This document shows positions 10,300 through 23,225 of a stretch of 64,000 nt of DNA, piece after piece (positions within the stretch are counted from its first letter, which is position 1; each line of letters begins with the position of its first letter). The position numbers were made by a program, and so were the translations under genes. The notes beneath the pieces were generated by a model. It was not told where the DNA came from. It ran no database searches and saw only the letters and a list, made by a program, of their open reading frames with translations. Origin of the DNA: Typhlomys cinereus (Eukaryota; Chordata; Mammalia; Rodentia; Platacanthomyidae); contig JALPQD010000006.1 in assembly GCA_023101885.1 (NCBI GenBank), positions 16,640,085 to 16,704,084 of the forward strand, in the 5' to 3' direction.

Positions 10300-10815
10300 A
10301 TGTATGTACTTACTAGCCCTCAACAAATTCCCAGTGGTATCTCCAATGGAATGACTCACGATCAAGTCAGAGCAGCAGTGACCTGGAGACGCTCCTGTAA
10401 GTGACGAGAAAGGAAGAAGTATTTAATGTGCATCACTGGAACTTAACACTTACTGGAGACCTTAACAAAGGCATTCAAACTCTGAGGTTCATCGTATTCA
10501 TCAATGAAATTCATTGACTTATATGATCATGATATCTTCAGCTACTTTCAACTCTGCTTGCAATAGCTGTGCCTTGTTTCTGACCTTGACATTATTAACA
10601 TATGATTCATGGCCATTGGAGGCCTTCCTGTATAGGAAAGTTAAGCAGTATCTTTGCCTTTACTTACTAGTTATGCCAACCGAAAAATTCCGCAGGAATT
10701 TTGTCAAATAGCTCCACCCTACTCACACTCAGGAGGATCAAAATGGTCCCATGTGCATGTTGAGAATTCCTGTTCTGTACCTATTGTTTCTTTCTTTCAA
10801 GAATTTTTCTCAATC
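10291..10815. other. Upstream DNA, nothing recognised
   Basis: AT-rich sequence without supported features. Confidence 0.4.
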
Positions 10816-10831
10816 AAAATGCCTGTTTCCA

Positions 10832-11692
10832 AGGCCAACCTAATCTCTCCCCATCCTGAAGCTCAATGTAATTTGTGGAAGAGGGGGCGGTATGACTGTA
10901 AGAGCACAAGGATGGAGAAGAGTAATGATATCCAAGATACTCCACGCAAGTTAGGTCCAAAGCAATCATAATAGGACTTTGCATGACCTGTGCAATGACC
11001 AACACATTATTGACTCCTCAAAGTCTAGCATGGACTAAAGGCACTAGGATCCTTAGAAGCTAGGGATTAACAGCCACAATAGTGTTCCTGTACTTATGGA
11101 GAACACAAGAAAGAGTTCTAGGAGTTCCACTGAGTCCTTATACCTCATCAGAGAGGAGGACCCAGAGGAAAGTTTCATATACATATTAAAGGATGCTCCA
11201 GGGATGGGGGGAGGAGGCACTGAGAAATAAAAAGGGAGAGGGAGAAAGGAAGGGGAAAAGGAGCGAGGGAACTAGGGGGTCCAGGGAGTGGTGGAAGGAG
11301 GGAGGGAGGGGACCAGTGTACCTATTAAGTTTGTATGAGAGGCTGGAGAGGTGGCTCAGGGGTTAAGCCTCTGCCTTGCAGGCAGAAGGTCCTGAGTTCA
11401 GATCCTAGACCCCATGTATAGATGCTGGGCAGAAGCGGGGGCAGCCTGCGTTTCTGGTCCTGGCAGGGCGAAGCCTGTGAATCCCGGGGCAGAGTAAACA
11501 GGGAGGAGGTGGAGGCGTCCATGATGGTTCTCAAATTCGTCCGTGGTTCTACACACACACATATGCATACACGCATACACGCACATTGAATAAATAATAA
11601 ATAATAAATTTAAGTTTGTATGAGCGGAAATAAATTATTAATTAATTAAAAAAATTAAAAAACCAAAAAAACAAAAAAACAAAACAAAACAA
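10832..11692 (+). mobile_element. 5'-truncated LINE-1 3' end, interrupted by a SINE
   Basis: The sequence from CTCCCCATCCTGAAGCTCAA onward matches the 3'UTR of the full-length L1 at 59.9-60.4 kb. It includes the CGGTATGACTGTAAGAG-type block, the polypurine tract (about 11,205-11,310) and the terminal AAGTTTGTATGAG. An A-rich tail runs to about 11,692. Target-site duplications are AAAATGCCTGTTTCCA (10816-10831) and AAAATTCCCGTTTCCA (11693-11708), 14 of 16 identical. A SINE is inserted at 11340-11609. Confidence 0.88.
11340..11609 (+). mobile_element. tRNA-derived SINE (young B2-like family), copy 2, nested in L1
   Basis: It starts AGGCTGGAGAGGTGGCTCAG. An A-box-like TGGCTCAGGGG is at 11352-11362 and a B-box-like AGTTCAGATCC at 11395-11405. 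A short CA-rich 3' segment and an AATAAATAATAA tail follow. The flanking 15-bp duplications TTAAGTTTGTATGAG (11325-11339 and 11610-11624) are identical and consist of L1 3'-end sequence, proving insertion into the L1. Confidence 0.92.
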
Positions 11693-11708
11693 AAAATTCC
11701 CGTTTCCA

Positions 11709-12666
11709 TTGCAGGGATCACCAAGTTCACAGGCCTATAACTTCATCAGTCGATTCTTTCCTCTTTGGTTCTGGTGGCAGAAGGAGTGGGGCATCACCCT
11801 CATCGTTGTTACTGATGTACTTCAACTTTGCTGACACTGTTTTTCACCATGTGTTGCATACATGTCACATATTATACTTTCTAAATTATATTCAGTTATC
11901 AATTCTGAAACTCCTTAACCTACAGTGTCATATTCAAGGGCACTATTGGCTTTTAGTGTTAGTCAGAAATGGAGATTCTGGAAAGTTAAGTGCATCTTCA
12001 AAAGGATTGTGACAGTAACTTCAGCAGAGTCTAGGGAAGTCTGACTCCAGCACTATTTCTAACCACATCTTTAGGTCTATAATAGGCTCATAGCGTCCCA
12101 TTTCTCCTTTCTCAACGTGAACCCTCTTCAACACTTGCTTTCAGACTATCATCTGTTTTTGAGTTGTAGCAGATGGTTATGGTTTTCTGAGCACATGTTA
12201 GAACCTCCTCGGACATATTAAACCTATGTATACATAACCACCACTCTAAACCAATGACCCAAATCTCTGAAATGGTTGCTGGCTATAGTTGTTTGCTTAA
12301 AGACCACAGGTAGAGCTAAGAAAGACAGGGTGTGCCAGATTAAATTCACTCTTCAATACTAGCCTCAAGACCCTCTAAAAGGTTTCATCTTATTTTTAAA
12401 ATTTGCACTCACTTCAGCTATGTGTACTTCTACAAAGCCTGCACAGGATTTGGTATATTAACATTTTCTCATGGATGGGGAAATACCCCAAGAGGTCTCA
12501 GGCCTTCCTAAGAGACTGTTGAAGAATAATGATGGATATGGATAATGTTTTCCTTAATTTATATAAATTAAAATATGATTAATGTTCCAAAAAGTACTCA
12601 GGGACAGGATGTCAAAAGTAAACCAGATGAAGCACAGTTGGCTACATATGCAAAAAGATAGGAAGA
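11709..12666. other. Upstream DNA, nothing recognised
   Basis: No supported gene or repeat. Confidence 0.4.
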
Positions 12667-12917
12667 GCTGGGGCACAGTTTAGGCATTAAAGCCTTTGTC
12701 TCAATAGTGAAAGGACCCGAGTTCTTACTCCCAAATCTCACGTAAAAGTGCCAAGCAAATATGGCCATTTCTTGTAATTCTGGCCCTAGAGGACAGAGTT
12801 AGGAGGTCCTAGAGCAAAGCAAAAGGAGGTAGAACAATCTAGGATGATTTCCAATGTTATTCTTGGGCTTCAACAGTAATACTCGAGTGCCCTCTTACAT
12901 ATGCACACATACACGAT

Positions 12918-12957
<40 letters not shown>
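12667..12957 (+). mobile_element. Older tRNA-derived SINE (second B2-related family)
   Basis: A tRNA-like head (GAGCTGGGGCACAGTTTAGGC...) is followed by a body with GAGGTAGAACAATCTAGGATG, then a CA repeat (about 12,918-12,955). The body matches, in either orientation, copies at 19201, 27645 and 46868. It is more diverged than the young family. Confidence 0.65.
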
Positions 12958-14155
12958 GCATGTGTGCAAAGTAAGATAACACAAAACAAGGTATGAAAAG
13001 GAGATGGGTATGGGAGAAGAAGGATTGCAGTAGGAAAATTAGGGGGATGGAATTGCAGATTACAGTGTAGAAAAATCATAAATTGACTATAATCATGTAT
13101 GAAGACTAAGATAATGAAATAAAAAATAAAAATAAGAAATTAAAATTAAAACATCTGCAAAATAATTTGTGACCTTAAAAAATAAAAATGAAATATTTGC
13201 ATCTTCTTTCTATTGTCACAGAGATCTCTTACAGATAACCAAAATTTCTTTGTATCTTTCATCCACTATTTTTCCTGACAAAACTGTATAGCTATCAGTA
13301 TCTAGATGCAAAAGATTCACAACATGGACTTTGAGGCTATGTCTTACCCTTTCTCTAAATGAATTAGGAAGCCTTTTGTAGTTTTAGAAAACATTCATGA
13401 ACATCAATAACCAAGACAATACAGATTTTATCAATATTGATGGATATTTTAGTGAGGTTTCTCAAAATGCAACCAGACTAAGAGAGTCACTTGGTATGCA
13501 AAACAAAACTCTAAATTAGTTGTGTACCAAATTAATTATATTAATATATTTGGACTTTGCAGTCTAGGAAAGTGCATTTACTGCTATTTCTAAGTAATTT
13601 CTGTGTCCTTTAATTATGGAGGAATATTACTTAAAAATGACAAAGTGTCACATAAGATACTGTTAAGATCAACCTTAGTACCACTGTTATTTTGAACCAG
13701 ATGATTCTTTGGGAAACACTTTGATTTGCAGTGGACTTGGATTCTACTCATTCAATCTATTCAATACCATCCACATTAGATCTCTCGCCCATTGTGACAA
13801 CCACAATATCACCCAAGATTTCACATATGAAATAGGAATTAATTGTGTGTACTACACTCACTGACCCTCTCTAGTCCAAAGCATATTTGTGAAGAATAGG
13901 CACACTTAAACTGATAAATCTACATTAATGATTTGGACTTGCCAAAAGCAAAATCTGGTTATATCAGGGTTATAATCTTCTCACATTAAGCTTAAAATGA
14001 CATCTAGCAATAATAAATGACCATCTAAATAATAATCAAGATGTTTCAGTATTTAAATTATTCCTGTCTGCTTTATGTAAATGAGTGGTTATAATACCTA
14101 TTTGTTACTGTGTTGCTTTACAGAAATGGTGTTTAATACTCTAGCATCATGTTCT
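12958..14155. other. Upstream DNA, nothing recognised
   Basis: AT-rich, with an A-rich stretch near 13,100-13,190. No gene supported. Confidence 0.4.
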
Positions 14156-14159
14156 CCCT

Positions 14160-14965
14160 TTCAAATATATTTATTTATTTATTATTATATTTTTTGCCTA
14201 ATCATACAAGCTCAATAGATACCTTCCCCTTCCCTTTCCCTGTTGTCCCCCATTGCATTTTCTTACCCTTTCCAACCCTCTTCCCTCTTACCCCTTTTCC
14301 TTCCCTCCTTCTCTCTTGGTGCTTCCTGCTTTCTCCTCCCATCCTGCAGAGCGTGTCTTTATGTGTTTCCCTCTGAGTTGTCTGTACTTGTGAGGTTTCA
14401 GCCCTTCTTGGGCTGCCTACTAGTATGGGAACTCTATTATATCTGTTTAACCCCTTGCCTCTAAAGATCCTACTGCCTGAAGCCTACTCCCCTGTAACCT
14501 GTGCTAGAGTTGGGTGGGGGGGTGTTGACAAGTTAGTCATTGTGCAGATCAGGCAAGGTCCAATCACATTGTAGCTATATCCTGTCTGCTGTACCCTGAC
14601 TTGTGTGGAGTATCTTGCATATTGTTGGCCCTCCTCTTCTGCAGGCTTTCACAACCTCACTGCCCCCTCCTCAAAGTCCCTTAAGCTTTAGGATGGGGAG
14701 AGATTTGACTGTTCTGGTTCTGAGTGAATATTGTAGGGTCTTCGATGTTCTAAATTATGGTTTGTTATTGTTTTCAGTTTTACCATTCCTGCACTGCCCT
14801 TGGCTGCATTCTGATTGGTTGTTGAGGTCATCTCCTAGCAAAGATAAAAAGACTGTTTAAAAGAAGATTTTAATGTAATCAGAAACTCAAAGGTAGATGG
14901 AAGAAAAGGAGTAGGACACAATAGTGAAAGGGGTCAATCTCCGTTTTGCTGGTTGGTTACCATCT
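14160..14965 (-). mobile_element. LINE-1 3'UTR fragment, minus strand
   Basis: Reading right to left, the segment follows the L1 3'UTR order seen at 59.7-60.4 kb: the GTTACCATCT/GGGTCAATCT block, the CAAAGATAAAAAGACTGTTTAA block, a polypurine tract (CCTTCCCCTTCCC on plus) and a terminal ATACAAGCTCAATAG. A T/A-rich tail lies at 14,160-14,190. It is older than the copy at 52.9 kb and 5'-truncated. Confidence 0.8.
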
Positions 14966-16230
14966 AAAACATTTTTTGTAGTAGTAATAGCGTTAGTGAC
15001 AGAAGTAGCAGTATGTGTGGGGGGGGTTATGTGTGTGAGTTTATATTGCTTGGTGGCAGATTTTTTTTTGATTGTGGTGGGTATACATATACACACTTGG
15101 ATAAGATGCATGTGATTACATTCATGCACAGATGGCAGTGGAGAATGTACAGTGATCCACTCTATAATTCTCCACCTCATTCTCCTGAGAAAAAGTCTAT
15201 TACAGCAAAGGAAGCTCTGTTATCCACTGAGTCATGTCTAAATCCTGCATACAACTAATATTCTTCACAGAATCTTGGATGTAAAACAGACATTTCTTGA
15301 ACGTAACCAATAAGTGAATAATCATGGATAAGTTTAAATCAGAAAAGAGTTTATGGATTCATATATCATTTCTCCATGTATCTTTATGAAAGTGTTCTTA
15401 AATGTAATATATACTTTCATAAATATTATTTCCTACGGGCCAGATTATGTCAAATCCTCTTTCTTGTCATACCTTTCATTTTAGTTCAGGGATATTGTTT
15501 GCAGAAAAGTGTTTCTTATGTTGATATAGTAAAGTTACATGTAAAAAATTTATAAACAGGAAGTATGGCACCCATATGCTCAGATGCTTTAACTGGAGTG
15601 TGGGAGGTGGTAGTAGCCAGTCTGGTTTATTAACAGATATCAGTAAGTTGGAAGCTGAAAGAATGTTTATGGGGAGGGAGTATTCCATTTGAATTTTCTG
15701 ATTATAAAGCTTTGCTAACATTGTGTAAAATTCTGTTAGCATAATATTCAGGATGGCATCCTTAATATATTGATAGAAAATACCTCTACATCTGTACAAA
15801 ATATTTAATGTGCAGCTAGGTAAAATTAAGTGATTTTTATCTTTTCTAAAACTGCTTCTATATCCGTACCTATAGCTGCATTCTACATCATATTATGGAT
15901 AAAATATCTCTATTTTGATTACAAAGCTACCTATGGCATAAAGAATAAATCATAGAGATAGAAGCAATTCACAACTTTTTACCTAGAGGAATTTATTGCC
16001 TTTTCTGCAATTATCTTCCAATCCAAGAAAATCTCAAAGTTCATAAGGCTTGTCAGCATCCCATCCTAATTTTCAGTGATGGGATTATAATTTGCTCTGG
16101 GAAGTTTTCCTGTTTCTGCAGTGAGATAGTTTGCATTCCATGAAAAAGTTTGTGTTCTGTTAGGTTAAGAAATTGCTGTAAATATGTTCCCATACTTACA
16201 CACTCACTTTAGTTATGTTCTCTTTTACAG
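14966..16230. other. Upstream DNA, nothing recognised
   Basis: AT-rich sequence. The open frame at 15476-15799 has no recognisable domain and is not called. Confidence 0.4.
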
Positions 16231-16345
16231 TATAGCTGGAGAGAGAGAGATGAAAGAGGGAGAAAGAGAAAGAGAGAGGCGAGACAGAGTCAGAGAGACA
16301 AAGAAACAGAAAGTAAAAGAAAGAAAAAGAAAAGAGATGGATAAG
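16231..16345. repeat. GA-rich purine tract
   Basis: Imperfect (GAGA)n/(GAAA)n purine-rich stretch, giving artefactual Arg/Glu/Lys-rich frames. Confidence 0.9.
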
Positions 16346-17985
16346 TTCATATCTACACAATTTCTTTCTTTTCTAAAACCCCTTCTGATGCTATACTGAT
16401 ATAATGAGCCAAATAAAAGTACTTTTTAAAAAACGAATGGATTGCCTGTTTCTACCTTTCTTGCATTAGAGTTGATCCTAACCCTTTAAGCTAGAGAGCT
16501 GTCATTTTGTAACAGTATACAAGGGCCAGTCTGTATTCATTCCAGTCTGTATCTTGCTGTGTCTAACTAACTCTAAGAAAGAGCAGGTGATATGAACTCT
16601 ATCTCTCATAATAGACTTTGCAATCTGGCTTGTGGGTTTCTTCTAACTTTTCTAATGGCTGCCAAAGCAGTATCTCAGATCTTAGAAGAATGGTCTTCAT
16701 AATTTATGTAGAATCAGAAAATAAAAATCAAGAATGTGGATTTCCATTAGTATCTGAAATGAAACAAGTCTCATTCTAGAGCAAAAACTCTGAAGTAAGT
16801 CATTGTGTCCATATGATAATAAGCTCTTTGACTGTAAAACAACTTCACATGAACAATCTTAGTAATAGAGAAAATGCCAGAACATGGAATTTGTCTCCTT
16901 TCTTTTCACTCTTTCATTCCGAAAATTTACAGCTAAAGAAAGGAATGCTAGGACTTTATGTTTCATGAAACGAAAGAGAAGTTCAAGTGAAAGATCTTCA
17001 ATGCTTCAGAATGGGCTGTGAAGAGAACAGAAATTTCAGCTATAAATGTAGATAGGGTCATCATTCAACCACCATCTAACTGAAGGTGATAGATACACAT
17101 TCTCTGACATCTATTTAGTTCTGCCTAGTTTTCCCTAAATACATATGAGGGATAAACTGAAAAAATATATATTAAATTAACCGCATTAACTATTTAGTGA
17201 AAGTTGATCACACCAACTTGCAGCACCATCATTTATCCTTAGCTTTTCCTAATCTCACTCCCACTCCTAAATTTACAGAAATGACCAAGAACTCCCAAGC
17301 ACAAGGGAAATGTTCAATGTTGCCTAGTTAATAAAAAAGAAAGAAGGAACAGCCTTTCTGATTTCTCCTGTAGGACTCATTCTACCTTAATACATAGTTA
17401 CAGGCAAGTTTTTCCACTAACACTCTTCTATAAAGTAATATTTTCTTTTATGTTATAATTGAGAAATATTTACATAATAGAGCAAACTGCAGAGTATAAA
17501 ATGCAGAAGGACTGGCTAATCATAATAGAGCTTGTGGTCATTTGCAACAAGACATTACACCCCACCCAATACAGAATTTCAGTGAGGTGGGAGGTTGTCA
17601 AGTGTCAGAAAAACAAGCTCTAATACCCCCATCCCCAATTTGAACCAGAATAACTTATTTTCCCTTAAAATATCTCCATTTGCAACTGAAAAGAAAATAA
17701 GTTGTTCTCACTAAAGAAATTGCTTTTGCCATTACGATGCAAATAGCCAAGCAAATTTGTTGCCCAATAAATCTTTTTGGGCATTATATAGATATAGTCT
17801 TAGAATTTGTACAGCCTAAGCTATAAAAGAAAATGGCATAAGAAAGCAGAAGCTATAAATTTCACATCTATATGACACTTTTGTATGTACATGAAATAAT
17901 AGGACCAAGAGAAGTTAGAATGGCTTCACTGTCCTTTCTCTTATACCGCCTAGGCTAAACTGTACCCTCAATAGTTAATGGAGTA
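16346..17985. other. Upstream DNA, nothing recognised
   Basis: Unique-looking AT-rich sequence with no supported gene or repeat. Confidence 0.4.
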
Positions 17986-17989
17986 TCAT

Positions 17990-18330
17990 AGCAGAAAGTG
18001 AGGAACGACAAGCAGTACTGGAATTAATGGATTGCATTTTTTTGTCTCTATACCATGTGTTAAGACCTTCTTGACACAAGACCATGAGAACAAACCATGA
18101 CTCCCTTGATTGCTTACTACAACTACATGGTGGTACCCTATTACAGAAGATGCCACCTGTCCTGATTGCATGGGATAAAGAATCAAGCTGGAACTGCTCT
18201 GGAAGCTTCCTCCCTGATGACTTGCAGTGCAGACTGTGGGGGACAAGTCACCATTTCCAATTTTACTCATCTCTGGACCCTGTATGCAACAGTTCTCACC
18301 CTAAGTCGGGAAGCCACTGGTGATTTTGCT
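17990..18330 (+). repeat. Unclassified dispersed repeat Y, copy 1
   Basis: The part around 18,100-18,220 (CAAGCTGGAACTGCTCTGG, AAGCTTCCTCCCTGATG) resembles 43,210-43,320 (CAGCTGCAACTGGAATGG, AAGCTTCCACCTTGCTAG) in the same orientation. Similarity is moderate and family unknown. Confidence 0.35.
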
Positions 18331-18554
18331 TAATGAACATGCTATGTTTTACAAATTATGAATGAATAACTATATTTTTGTTCATACATCAGTGCTTCAG
18401 TAAGTTTTGATCAGAGATACCTCTTTTTTCAGTAATCACAGTATGTAACCAGTCAAAGCACAGAGATTAAAAGATTGTTAAATATGTATTATAAATGGCA
18501 TCAATAGCAAACATCTCCAAATCTTCTGAACATTTTATGGAATGAATGTAGGAA

Positions 18555-18740
18555 TTCAGACTGATCATTGGGCAAAGACTCTTGTGCACAGACCTCATGA
18601 CCTGAGTTCAATTCCCTGAAACCTACATATTGTAAGGAGAGAAGCAACTTCCTAAGATTGTTCTCATGTTTCTAAGTATAATCTGTAGCATGTACATGTT
18701 CTTTCTCTCTGTCTTTCTCTCATAAGAAATGGAAAGAGGG
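18555..18740 (+). mobile_element. B3-like SINE remnant
   Basis: It has the order of a rodent B3/B2 element: GCACAGACCTCATGACCTGA, GTTCAATTCCCTGAAACC, a GGAGAGAAGCAACTTCC block, a GTACATGTTC block and a TCTCTCTCATAA end. Diverged. Confidence 0.5.
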
Positions 18741-19019
18741 AAGAAGCGAGGAACTGACTTACACTCACATGATATGGGTGTTGTACTCTTGATCTCATAG
18801 CAGTTGTGACTATTTCACTATCCATGTTGCATCTGAACAGCCTTCACAGAACGGAGACAGGCTCATGGTCCTCCACCCATCCCTGTGATATTCTATGCAG
18901 TTAAGATTTAATGGTGAAGGGAGAGACATTTTCTTCAATAGTGCAAAAAGTGGTAACGTATCCTTGCTCCTATAAACAAACTTTAACACGATTTTATAAA
19001 CATTGTAATGGAACTCATT

Positions 19020-19188
19020 GGGGCACAGCGAGAGGGATAAGGATGTGAAAGTAGAAGTGGGTGCTCTTTAGAAAGAGGAAAATGATAAAATGGTGTGTGG
19101 GGGAACGTGACTATTATTGAAATACTTGGATATGTGAATGAAAGTACTATAATTTAACCCATTATTATGCATAATTGCAACATGCTAA
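19020..19188 (+). repeat. Possible old L1 3' terminus
   Basis: GAGAGGGATAAGGATG ... GGGGGAACGTGACTATTATTG ... a short AT-rich end recalls the terminus of older rodent L1 subfamilies. Weak, by-eye call. Confidence 0.3.
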
Positions 19189-19200
19189 CAAAAGTATTTT

Positions 19201-19245
19201 TCTTTTTTCTTTTGTGTGTTCTCACGTGTGTGTGTGAAAAAGAGA

Positions 19246-19278
<33 letters not shown>

Positions 19279-19514
19279 GGAAAGAGAGCACTGTGTGTCC
19301 TTGTGGAGGACCAAGGGTGACTTTGGAACCATCCTTAATTGCTTTTACCTCTTTTTGCTTCACTCTGGAATTTCTCAAGCTTCTAACAGGGCAGAAGTGC
19401 AGTACACTGTCATTTCCAGTTGGTATTTTTCACATGGGACCTGAGATCTAAACTCAAGACCAACATCTACTTGCAAAGCAGAGTCTTAATCTCTGAGACA
19501 TCTCTCCAGCCCAG
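19201..19514 (-). mobile_element. Older tRNA-derived SINE, minus strand
   Basis: The tRNA-like head lies at the right (GAGACATCTCTCCAGCCC on plus). The body shares GGAACCATCCTTAATTGC ... ACCTCTTTTTGCTTCACTCT with the copy at 27.8 kb. A GT/GA repeat lies at its 3' side. Flanking CAAAAGTATTTT (19189-19200) and CAAAAGTAATTTT (19515-19527) look like target-site duplications. Confidence 0.7.
19238..19280. repeat. (GA)n microsatellite in a SINE tail
   Basis: A GA run with one CA interruption inside the SINE's 3' region. Confidence 0.95.
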
Positions 19515-19527
19515 CAAAAGTAATTTT

Positions 19528-20495
19528 ATAAAAAGAACTTGTATGCATGCAAAAAAGTTTCTGGTGTATTCTGTGTTCTAAGGATCACAACCAGGGGATT
19601 CAAGTCAGAATGCAGAAAGAAACAAGCAAAATCATTATATACTGTAATTTGATCTGGATGTTCTACAAAGACCCGAGATTGTGAGATGACAGAATGTTTA
19701 GGAGTTGATGACGAAGATGAAGGTCCCAAGGATGTGCCTGTGGAAGGGACATCAGGACCCTGACCCTTCTTCACTCTCTCTTGGCTTCCTGGCAACCAGC
19801 TTTCATTAACTGAGAATCTTAAACCTAAACTCCCTGTAATTACATTCACAGGTCAAAAAATAGCAGTTAATTCAACATGTATCTCTTCAATGAGGAAATA
19901 AATGAATGTGAATACTTTCATGTAACTCATGTGATAAGTCCTGGATGGTAGTTGCATGTATAGGTGGAATACCTCTCTCTCAATTTCACTTTTGCTGGCA
20001 CAACCATTTCAGTGAGTGTAACTACTGATTCATTCATTAAGTATCATTTAAAGCATGTAGTCATAATGAGATGGAAGAAGGCATGCAAATATGAGACATG
20101 TGTGCCACTGAAGAATTTGAGAAGATAACCTAAACTATGTGAACCACAAATAAATACTATTTGAAGCTGAATCAATTCAAGCATAAACAGATTGGAATTC
20201 TTTCTTTATCCATAAGACAAGTGAGTTTTAAAAAGTATATTAAAAAGGGTGACTATTTTTCTGAAATTATACTTGATCTTCAACACTGTTTTAAAGTAAC
20301 TATTAAAACCTATATTCATAAAGCATAAAAAATAAAGCTCTATTTTCAGACAAACTTTGGACATTTTTCTTTTAACAGATCCATTGCCTTCCTTATGAGA
20401 AATTCAAAATGAAATATCTCTTCCATGATTTTATTATTTTTTGAATCTCTTAGTGTCATCTTATCTCTATCTATCTTGCCTTCTTTTCAATTCTA
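19528..20495. other. Upstream DNA, nothing recognised
   Basis: No supported gene. The minus frame 19526-19849 has no recognisable domain. Confidence 0.4.
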
Positions 20496-20499
20496 TAGA

Positions 20500-20570
20500 T
20501 TAAAATCAGGGCCTGACTTATGCTAAGCAAATGTTCTACGTCTGAGCCACATTCTTGGTCCTGACAACAT
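20500..20570 (-). mobile_element. ID/B4-type SINE fragment
   Basis: ATCAGGGCCTGACTTATGCT, AAGCAAATGTTCTACG and TGAGCCACATTCTTGGTCC together match the reverse complement of an ID-type tRNA(Ala)-derived head. Short and diverged. Confidence 0.5.
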
Positions 20571-22909
20571 CTTTGACAGTTCATTTTTTAGTGAAAGTAT
20601 CCAAAGCATTTGACTTAGCTTTCATTAGACATCAACTTCTTTTACTCTTTTGTTTAAAATGGCAATAAGCTAAAAATATGTGATTACAATAGATTATAAA
20701 ACTGTCACAAATATTGTTGGAGAAAAATACTTGACACTTGGTAGTGATGCAGAGGATAGGAGAGGTACATGGGACCTGAAACTTGTTCCACACTCAGACT
20801 CAACCAAGAAAGTGTAGTCAGATGAGGGCAAATGGATGCATATTCTCCTACAGCACAAATGAATCAAATCATTATTGTCAGTGCATATTGATAATATCTG
20901 GGTGCATAACAAATACTGATATTGTACGATGAAGAATTTCATCTGCAAGAATAGAAGAAAACTGTATGTGGATCTCAGATATATGCCCAAACTTGGAATT
21001 TTGTTAACAAATAGATGCCCATATTTGCCCACATATAAGCTATACCTACATTCACTGCTATAAAAGAATAAATTCTTGCTGTTATTGTGTCTTGAACATG
21101 CATTTTACTTTATTGTTTCTAGAAAGAAGGAAGTTTATGGAAGTCTTAAGAGACAAGCAGTCATTGGTTATACATTATAGAGGCAGAGAGATAACATATA
21201 GGTGCCTAAGAAACAGAATTAGGTGACGTGACACACAATCTATTGTTGACCTCATAGGGACTTGCAATTTATTAGGGAGAAGATTCCAATTAGTAACATT
21301 ACTGTTTGAAGAGGCATAAAGCATAATTCTTACCTAGAATAAAATATTCATATACAAATATAATCTCAGAACATTTTTATATTCCTGTCCTGGGTACTCT
21401 TATTAAACCACCTTAGTACTGAACACACAATAGAGCCAAAACCTCAGGCATGATTTGTAATAAGTGATTTACCTTCTTACTCCTAGGCAAAAGCTGTCTT
21501 GTGTATCTTGCTGTCAGAGGTCCAAGCTTTCTGAGCCTGGCTGACATAGACATTGGTGTCTCTAATTATGTTGAATGCATCAAGTGCACCTCAATTTGTG
21601 TGATAACTGTTGGAAGAAATAAGTCAAATATTCATGAATCCTCAAATACATAGAATTATAAAATTTTACGTCATGTGTTTGCATACATGTTTCTGTGTGT
21701 TTGGGGTCATGACAAGGTAGGAGAATCACATTTCTCTTCTAGGAATCACCATTTATCAAGTCAGAGCGACTAACAGTCCAGAACTTCTTTCAAGGTTAAG
21801 GACTGCCGAAAGCCCAAAAATGAGATTTCTCATGGATGGGTGCTGTGGTCTATCAAGAGCTTGACAAATGTTTTCATACCTGGCCAGGCTCAGACAGACT
21901 GAGCAGAATGGATGCAGATTCCTTATTCACCTGATACCTAGTGACTAACAAATTTCATCCCAGTTTGGGTTCTGACCCACACAGAGCTGACTTTTCCTAT
22001 TTTTTCCTGGTGTCACCATGAATTTTTTTTTGGTCCATTTCACCCAGTCACTTGAATCATTTCTGCCCTACCTTGACTTCTCGTTTTTCACTGTCAGGAA
22101 ACACTCTCTGTGTTCTCCTCACTGTCTTTGATGTCTCTGATGTTAATGGGTCTGAGATTTCTAAAGACTTCCTGACAATTTCATTTGAAACAATTATATG
22201 ATGCAAAGTGGTCCATTTATTCTTTTGTTTTCTTTTAATAGATTAAGGGAATAGTAAAGGTGATTATAGTAATAGATGATCCTCCATTTTCTTTCCAAAA
22301 AATTTGGTTGCCAAAAATTTACTTACATTTTCCATTGCATTTTTAATCAAAAATAAGATAAAAATATGACACATTAGGACACTTTGACATGCAACTGTTG
22401 TCATGGAAATGAGTACTATGTGATAGTTATTCCTAGTGTCTTTCCTCTGGTTCTTCCTCTTCACTGCAGGTCAATCATTTCAAACACATCCTTACAATAA
22501 AATATTTATTTTTTGCCACTAAATATACTGTAGTGAACCTTCCTTTCCATCAGTCCTTGCTTTTTTAATCCCTCATTTGATTTACAATCATATGGTTCTT
22601 CATGCTATCCTATCTTTTATTATGAAATATGTCCTTTTTCATATTTATTATTTGAATAGAATATCTCAAGTTATGCATCTGATATCATATCACTGTAGAA
22701 ATTATGACACAGAAGAATGAAGGCCTCACACTCCTTCCTCTCCTGTTTCTATAGCTTTACATATGGAGTAATTGTTTTCCTTGAGATGTAAACTTCAGGA
22801 GGAACAGATTCATAGATTACATATAATCTTACAGCAATTTGGAATAATGATGTTACCCACAAGTTATTCATTACAGAATTTATGAAGTTGAAGACTACTT
22901 GTTGAATTG
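20571..22909. other. Upstream DNA, nothing recognised
   Basis: About 2.3 kb of AT-rich sequence with no gene or nameable repeat. Confidence 0.4.
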
Positions 22910-23016
22910 TGTTGTGTGTGTGTGTGTGTGCCTCAGCACACATGCACTCAAATGCGTGTTTGCTTACATAAAATGTCAAAATTTTGTGTCTTCCTGGATT
23001 GCTATCTACTTTGCAG

Positions 23017-23063
<47 letters not shown>

Positions 23064-23146
23064 TGCCCAAATACACTACTGTGCACATTTGCTTAAGCCA
23101 CAGGTTAATATTTGTCATTTGTCTCTTCCTGGGTATGCTGTAGACC

Positions 23147-23180
<34 letters not shown>

Positions 23181-23225
23181 TGTGTGTGTGTATGCGTGTG
23201 TGTGTGTGTGTGTGTGTGTGTATGT
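22910..23225. repeat. Cluster of three (GT)n tracts in a duplicated unit
   Basis: GT runs lie at about 22,910-22,930, 23,018-23,062 and 23,148-23,223. The two spacers share TTTGCTTA and a TCTTCCTGG..TGCT block at equivalent places, about 125-135 bp apart, indicating a diverged tandem duplication. Frames of repeated Cys-Val here are not genes. Confidence 0.8.
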
